Origin: Desulfuromonadales bacterium | GTDB lineage: Bacteria > Desulfobacterota > Desulfuromonadia > Desulfuromonadales > UBA2294 | Direction of reading: 5' to 3' | Length of the DNA stretch: 7,156 bases | Assembly: GCA_030591795.1 (NCBI GenBank) | Contig: JAUVAJ010000088.1 | Span: 1 to 7,156 of the forward strand | Shown here: positions 4,879-7,156 of the stretch, one piece after another | How the letters are laid out: every line of letters begins with the position of its first letter | Position numbering within the stretch: position 1 is the stretch's first letter | Program-made: the position numbers and the translations under genes | Notes under the pieces: generated by a model | What the model saw: only the letters and a program-made list of their open reading frames with translations | What the model was told of the DNA's origin: nothing | The model's database searches: none

Positions 4879-5733
4879 ATGAATAGCACTGCTGATACAA
4901 AAAGTGATTTTACGACAACGTTACTGCCCGGCGTTGATAAATCGGTCTGTCGGATGGGGATCGCCGGCAATTACGGTCTGGACGCATCGGATATTGCCTG
5001 GGCCGCTGAGCGTGGGGCCAATTACTGGCTCTGGGGCAGTAGCTTTAAAAAGGTTACGGCAGGGATCAGGGATGTCATTCGGCAGGATCGGGACAAGCAT
5101 GTATTGGCTATGCTCGGCTGGGGGTTCTTTGGCGGACAGGTGCGAAACAGCATAGAGAACGCCCTGCGTAAATTCGATACCGACTATCTTGATGTATTCA
5201 AGCTGAGTTGGCTTGGCAAGATGTCGGCTTATCGCAAAAGCGTGATCAACACCCTGTTGGAATTGAAACAGGAAGGTAAAATCAAGGCGATCGGTGTCAG
5301 CATCCATGACCGGCAACGTGCCGGTTGGCTGGCGCTTGAATCGGAGATTGATCTGTTTATGATCCGCTATAATGCCAAACACACAGGTGCGGAGCAGGAT
5401 ATCTTCCCGCATCTGGCTAACCGTAATCCGGCAATTGTCGGCTATACCGCACTGGCCTGGCGGCAACTGACGCGGCCATTACAGGGAGTTGAGCTGCCGC
5501 CTTGGCCCGGAGCTGAGCAGCTTGACGTTCCGCCATTGACGCCGGAGCTCTGCTATCGCTTTGTTTTGACCAATCCGCATGTGCATCTGGTTCTGACCGG
5601 CCCGCAAAATCGGCAACAGCTTGAACAAAATTTCGCTGCACTTGAGCAAGGACCGTTAACACCGGAAGAATTGAACTGGGTGCGAGAGTATGGCCAGATG
5701 GTCAAGGCGAAGAAAAAGCTCGATTTCCTGTGA
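4879..5733 (+). CDS. Aldo/keto reductase-like protein lacking the usual catalytic tetrad
   Basis: A 284-residue protein with an AKR-type (beta/alpha)8 barrel. Family landmarks are the NYG/D-I-x-x-A-x-x-R-G-x-N strand-helix (31-48), SIENALRKFDTDYLDVF (91-107), LLELKQEGKIKAIGVSIHD (126-144), IRYNAKHTGAEQDIFP, IVGYTALAW, and the cofactor-end LTGPQNRQQLEQN (239-251). The usual DTAxxYG site is replaced by NYWLWGSS (48-55). The catalytic Lys region reads VLAMLGWG, and the catalytic His after the D-Y-x-D strand is missing (VFKLSWLG). It may bind NADP(H) without classical reductase chemistry. AGGGAG (4866-4871) lies seven bases before the ATG. An in-frame start at 4759 is rejected because it would overlap the DUF423 gene. 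It is the last gene of the 3911-5733 cluster. Confidence 0.85.
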   Translation: MNSTADTKSDFTTTLLPGVDKSVCRMGIAGNYGLDASDIAWAAERGANYWLWGSSFKKVTAGIRDVIRQDRDKHVLAMLGWGFFGGQVRNSIENALRKFDTDYLDVFKLSWLGKMSAYRKSVINTLLELKQEGKIKAIGVSIHDRQRAGWLALESEIDLFMIRYNAKHTGAEQDIFPHLANRNPAIVGYTALAWRQLTRPLQGVELPPWPGAEQLDVPPLTPELCYRFVLTNPHVHLVLTGPQNRQQLEQNFAALEQGPLTPEELNWVREYGQMVKAKKKLDFL

Positions 5734-5751
5734 TAATCCACCCCATCTCTC

Positions 5752-5780
5752 TTGGTTCTTCCCGTCCTATCTGTTACCAT
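5752..5780 (+). promoter_or_regulatory. Candidate extended -10 promoter for the SseB-like gene
   Basis: TTGGTT (5752-5757) and TACCAT (5775-5780) are spaced 17 bp apart. A TG one base upstream of the -10 (5772-5773) gives an extended -10 element, which can compensate for the weak -35. It lies in the 105-bp gap between the aldo/keto reductase-like gene and the SseB-like gene. The match is only partial, so this is tentative. Confidence 0.35.
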
Positions 5781-5838
5781 GCGAACTCTTTTTGTCCGCT
5801 GAAACTTCAACCAACATATAAACTTGAAAGATATAGCC

Positions 5839-6270
5839 ATGACTCCGCTCGATAAAGCTTTAAATGCTCTGCAGGATGATCCAGAAAACATTGAAAATCG
5901 TCACCATTTTTACAGCTTGTTTCTCCAAACCACTTTTTTGATCCCGATCTTCAACGAAGAGAGCGGTGAGATGGCCAAGGATGGTGAGGTCGATAAGGAG
6001 AAGGCACTGCCGCTGATCATGGAGTCTGAAGGGAACAATTTTATGATGCTGTTTGATCATGAGGATCGGGTGGTTGCCTGGGCTGAAGAGGGGATTCAAT
6101 GCATCACGTTCCCCGGCTACGTAGCTATCGCCATGGCGACCGATGGGTTGCATCTGGCGATGAATATTGGCACTGACTATGCCAAAGAATTTGTTCCTGA
6201 GGAGATTGAGTGGTTGAAGCAGGTGGTTGATCAAAGTGCTGAAGGTGAGGAAGAACAGACGGAGCAATAA
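5839..6270 (+). CDS. SseB-family protein
   Basis: A 143-residue acidic, soluble protein resembling the SseB N-terminal domain. Near the start is a helix and a strand (LNALQDDPENIENRHHFYSL, then TTFLIPIF). A middle FMMLFDHEDRVVAWAEEG strand-turn, a hydrophobic segment (YVAIAMATDGLHLAMNIG) resembling the family's 'NP/NIG' strand, and V-P-E-E-I-E-W-L near the end follow. In enterobacteria SseB is a small protein of unclear function. The acidic tail (EGEEEQTEQ) is long. The ATG at 5839 is preferred, with GAAAGA (about 5826-5831) upstream. A TTG at 5824 in the same frame would add five residues. Terminator-like symmetry sits at its end. No functional partner is evident. Confidence 0.75.
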   Translation: MTPLDKALNALQDDPENIENRHHFYSLFLQTTFLIPIFNEESGEMAKDGEVDKEKALPLIMESEGNNFMMLFDHEDRVVAWAEEGIQCITFPGYVAIAMATDGLHLAMNIGTDYAKEFVPEEIEWLKQVVDQSAEGEEEQTEQ

Positions 6271-6280
6271 GCTGTTCTTT
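6251..6280 (+). terminator. Weak terminator-like hairpin at the end of the SseB-like gene
   Basis: AAGAACAG (6251-6258) and CTGTTCTT (6272-6279) form an 8-bp stem with a 13-base loop that includes the stop codon. TCTATTCT follows, a poor U-tract. The stem is AT-rich, so termination efficiency is uncertain. Confidence 0.35.
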
Positions 6281-6298
6281 CTATTCTAGCGGAAAACT

Positions 6299-6459
6299 TG
6301 TTCGGCCCCATACGGATTGGAGATTCTGTCATCTCGACTAACAGGAGAGATCTCGCTTCTTACCGTTCGTTTGAACAGCTAAAATCCAGATTTCTCTCCT
6401 TGTGCGCCATAGCCTTGGCGAAGGCGTATGTTCGAAATGACAAAGCCTTTCACTCCAGT
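6299..6459. repeat. Structured intergenic repeat, copy B
   Basis: This second copy of the repeat seen at 1954-2117 is inverted relative to it. Inner ends are TGTCATCTCGA (6327-6337) and TCGAAATGACA (6432-6442), giving a core of 116 bp against 118 bp in copy A. Outer flanks also match as reverse complements: TGTTCGGCCCCAT at 6299-6311 and TTTCACTCCAGT at 6448-6459. The 20-bp hairpin module GCCATAGCCTTGGCGAAGGC lies at 6406-6425, in the right arm on the plus strand, which is the opposite arm once the copies are aligned. The repeat starts 29 bp after the SseB-like stop. The rest of the 311-bp gap (to 6581) holds GTCCCGACGGT (6487-6497, shared with 1776-1786) and AT-rich leader DNA. Confidence 0.72.
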
Positions 6460-6581
6460 TGCACCTGTAGAGAAGGCTCCGCACGAGTCCCGACGGTGTT
6501 GCTTGTTTTGTTTGTAACGATATTTACGCTTCACTTGAAAAGCAACAACCTTTAAATGCATAAACATAATAGAAGACAACT

Positions 6582-7156
6582 ATGACCGATCAACATCCCG
6601 ATCCGAATTTTGATAATCAACACAACTATGAACCGACCCCTGAGCCACCACCGGTGAAAGGTGGTTTTCTGCGTAAATTTGGCCCGATCGGCCTGCTGAT
6701 CCTGTTCCTGTTTGGCAAACTCAAGTACATCGGTGTGCTGCTGCAGGTCGGTAAGTTTAAAACCTTCATCACCATGATGATCAGCATCTGGGCCTATGCC
6801 GTGTTCTGGGGTTGGCCATTTGCGGTCGGGTTCGTTGCTTTGTTGTTTATCCACGAGATGGGGCATGTCGTTGCCCTGCGTTCGATCGGAATCAAGGCGA
6901 CCGCACCGATGTTTATCCCGTTTATGGGCGCTTTTATCGGCATGAAGCAGATGCCTGATAACGCATTTCATGAGGCGTTGGTCGGTTATGGTGGTCCTCT
7001 GCTCGGTACCATCGGCGCGATCGGTTGCGCCGGTGTCGGCCTGCTGACCGGCAACCCTTTCTGGTATGCCCTGGCGATGACCGGATTCCTGCTTAATCTA
7101 TTCAATCTGATGCCGATTTCCCCGCTTGATGGTGGGCGCATCATCGGTGTTATCAG
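6582..7156 (+). CDS. Site-2 protease (M50) family membrane metalloprotease, N-terminal part
   Basis: An open frame of 191 codons running off the window. The first 30 residues are a hydrophilic, Pro/Asp/Asn-rich cytoplasmic tail. Hydrophobic helices follow: one with FGPIGLLILFLFGKL (about 33-47), then a WAYAVFWGWPFAVGFVALLFIHEMGH helix carrying HEMGH at 91-95, the zinc-binding HExxH motif. A later helix contains NLFNLMPISPLDGGR (172-186), which supplies the Asp183 zinc ligand in the LDGGR motif of M50 proteases. These enzymes cleave membrane-spanning substrates; the substrate here is unknown. It may be the shorter subgroup without PDZ domains, but the C-terminus is missing. No strong Shine-Dalgarno site precedes the ATG (AGAAGAC, about 6570-6576). 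The gene follows the repeat-bearing gap. Confidence 0.88.
   Translation, partial: MTDQHPDPNFDNQHNYEPTPEPPPVKGGFLRKFGPIGLLILFLFGKLKYIGVLLQVGKFKTFITMMISIWAYAVFWGWPFAVGFVALLFIHEMGHVVALRSIGIKATAPMFIPFMGAFIGMKQMPDNAFHEALVGYGGPLLGTIGAIGCAGVGLLTGNPFWYALAMTGFLLNLFNLMPISPLDGGRIIGVI

Noticed and set aside
1954..6459. Possible CRISPR or att-site pair formed by the two intergenic repeats
   Set aside because: There are only two distant, divergent, long palindromic copies, with no spacers, cas genes, integrase or tRNA. The intervening DNA looks like ordinary chromosomal genes.

Overview
The window looks like chromosomal DNA of a Gram-negative bacterium with mid-range G+C. Shine-Dalgarno sites are ordinary GGAG/AGGA types and several promoters resemble sigma-70 sites. 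The protein set (UMF1-type MFS transporter, YkgJ-type cysteine-cluster protein, DUF2914 protein, ArfB, DmpI-like tautomerase, SulP transporter, DUF423/YgdD membrane protein, SseB-like protein, M50 protease) fits a proteobacterium in the broad sense. A Desulfuromonas/Geobacter-type relative is my best guess, but nothing here proves the lineage. No phage, plasmid, transposase, CRISPR or rRNA/tRNA genes are visible.

Layout. Bases 1-3724 are a run of minus-strand genes, read from high to low coordinates. They are the SulP anion transporter (2195-3724), a 516-bp repeat-rich gap, arfB plus a tautomerase (1678 to 1052), a secreted DUF2914 protein (551-946), a YkgJ-like cysteine-cluster protein (208-486), and an overlapping UMF1-type transporter that leaves the window at base 1. 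A divergent intergenic region near 3725-3910 carries a convincing sulP promoter. Bases 3911-7156 are plus-strand. A compact cluster holds a small two-helix membrane protein, an unrecognised 87-aa protein, DUF423/YgdD and an aldo/keto reductase-like protein (3911-5733). An SseB-like gene (5839-6270), a 311-bp repeat-bearing gap and an M50 site-2 protease-like gene (6582, running off the end) follow.

How the genes work together. Most are housekeeping or poorly characterised genes in short operons. arfB (rescue of stalled ribosomes) and the tautomerase are 21 bp apart and probably co-transcribed. ykgJ and the transporter share a 4-base ATGA stop/start, suggesting translational coupling. No dedicated multi-gene system such as defence, secretion or secondary metabolism is apparent.

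The most unusual content is in the two long gaps. Each holds a copy of a structured repeat of about 160 bp (1954-2117 and 6299-6459), in opposite orientation on the DNA but in the same orientation relative to the genes around it. A 20-bp hairpin module, identical in both copies, sits in opposite arms of the two palindromes. The first copy is also framed by an outer inverted repeat and adjoins a 12-bp perfect stem and other hairpins. A second point of interest is the aldo/keto reductase-fold protein, which seems to lack the family's catalytic tetrad while keeping cofactor-site features.
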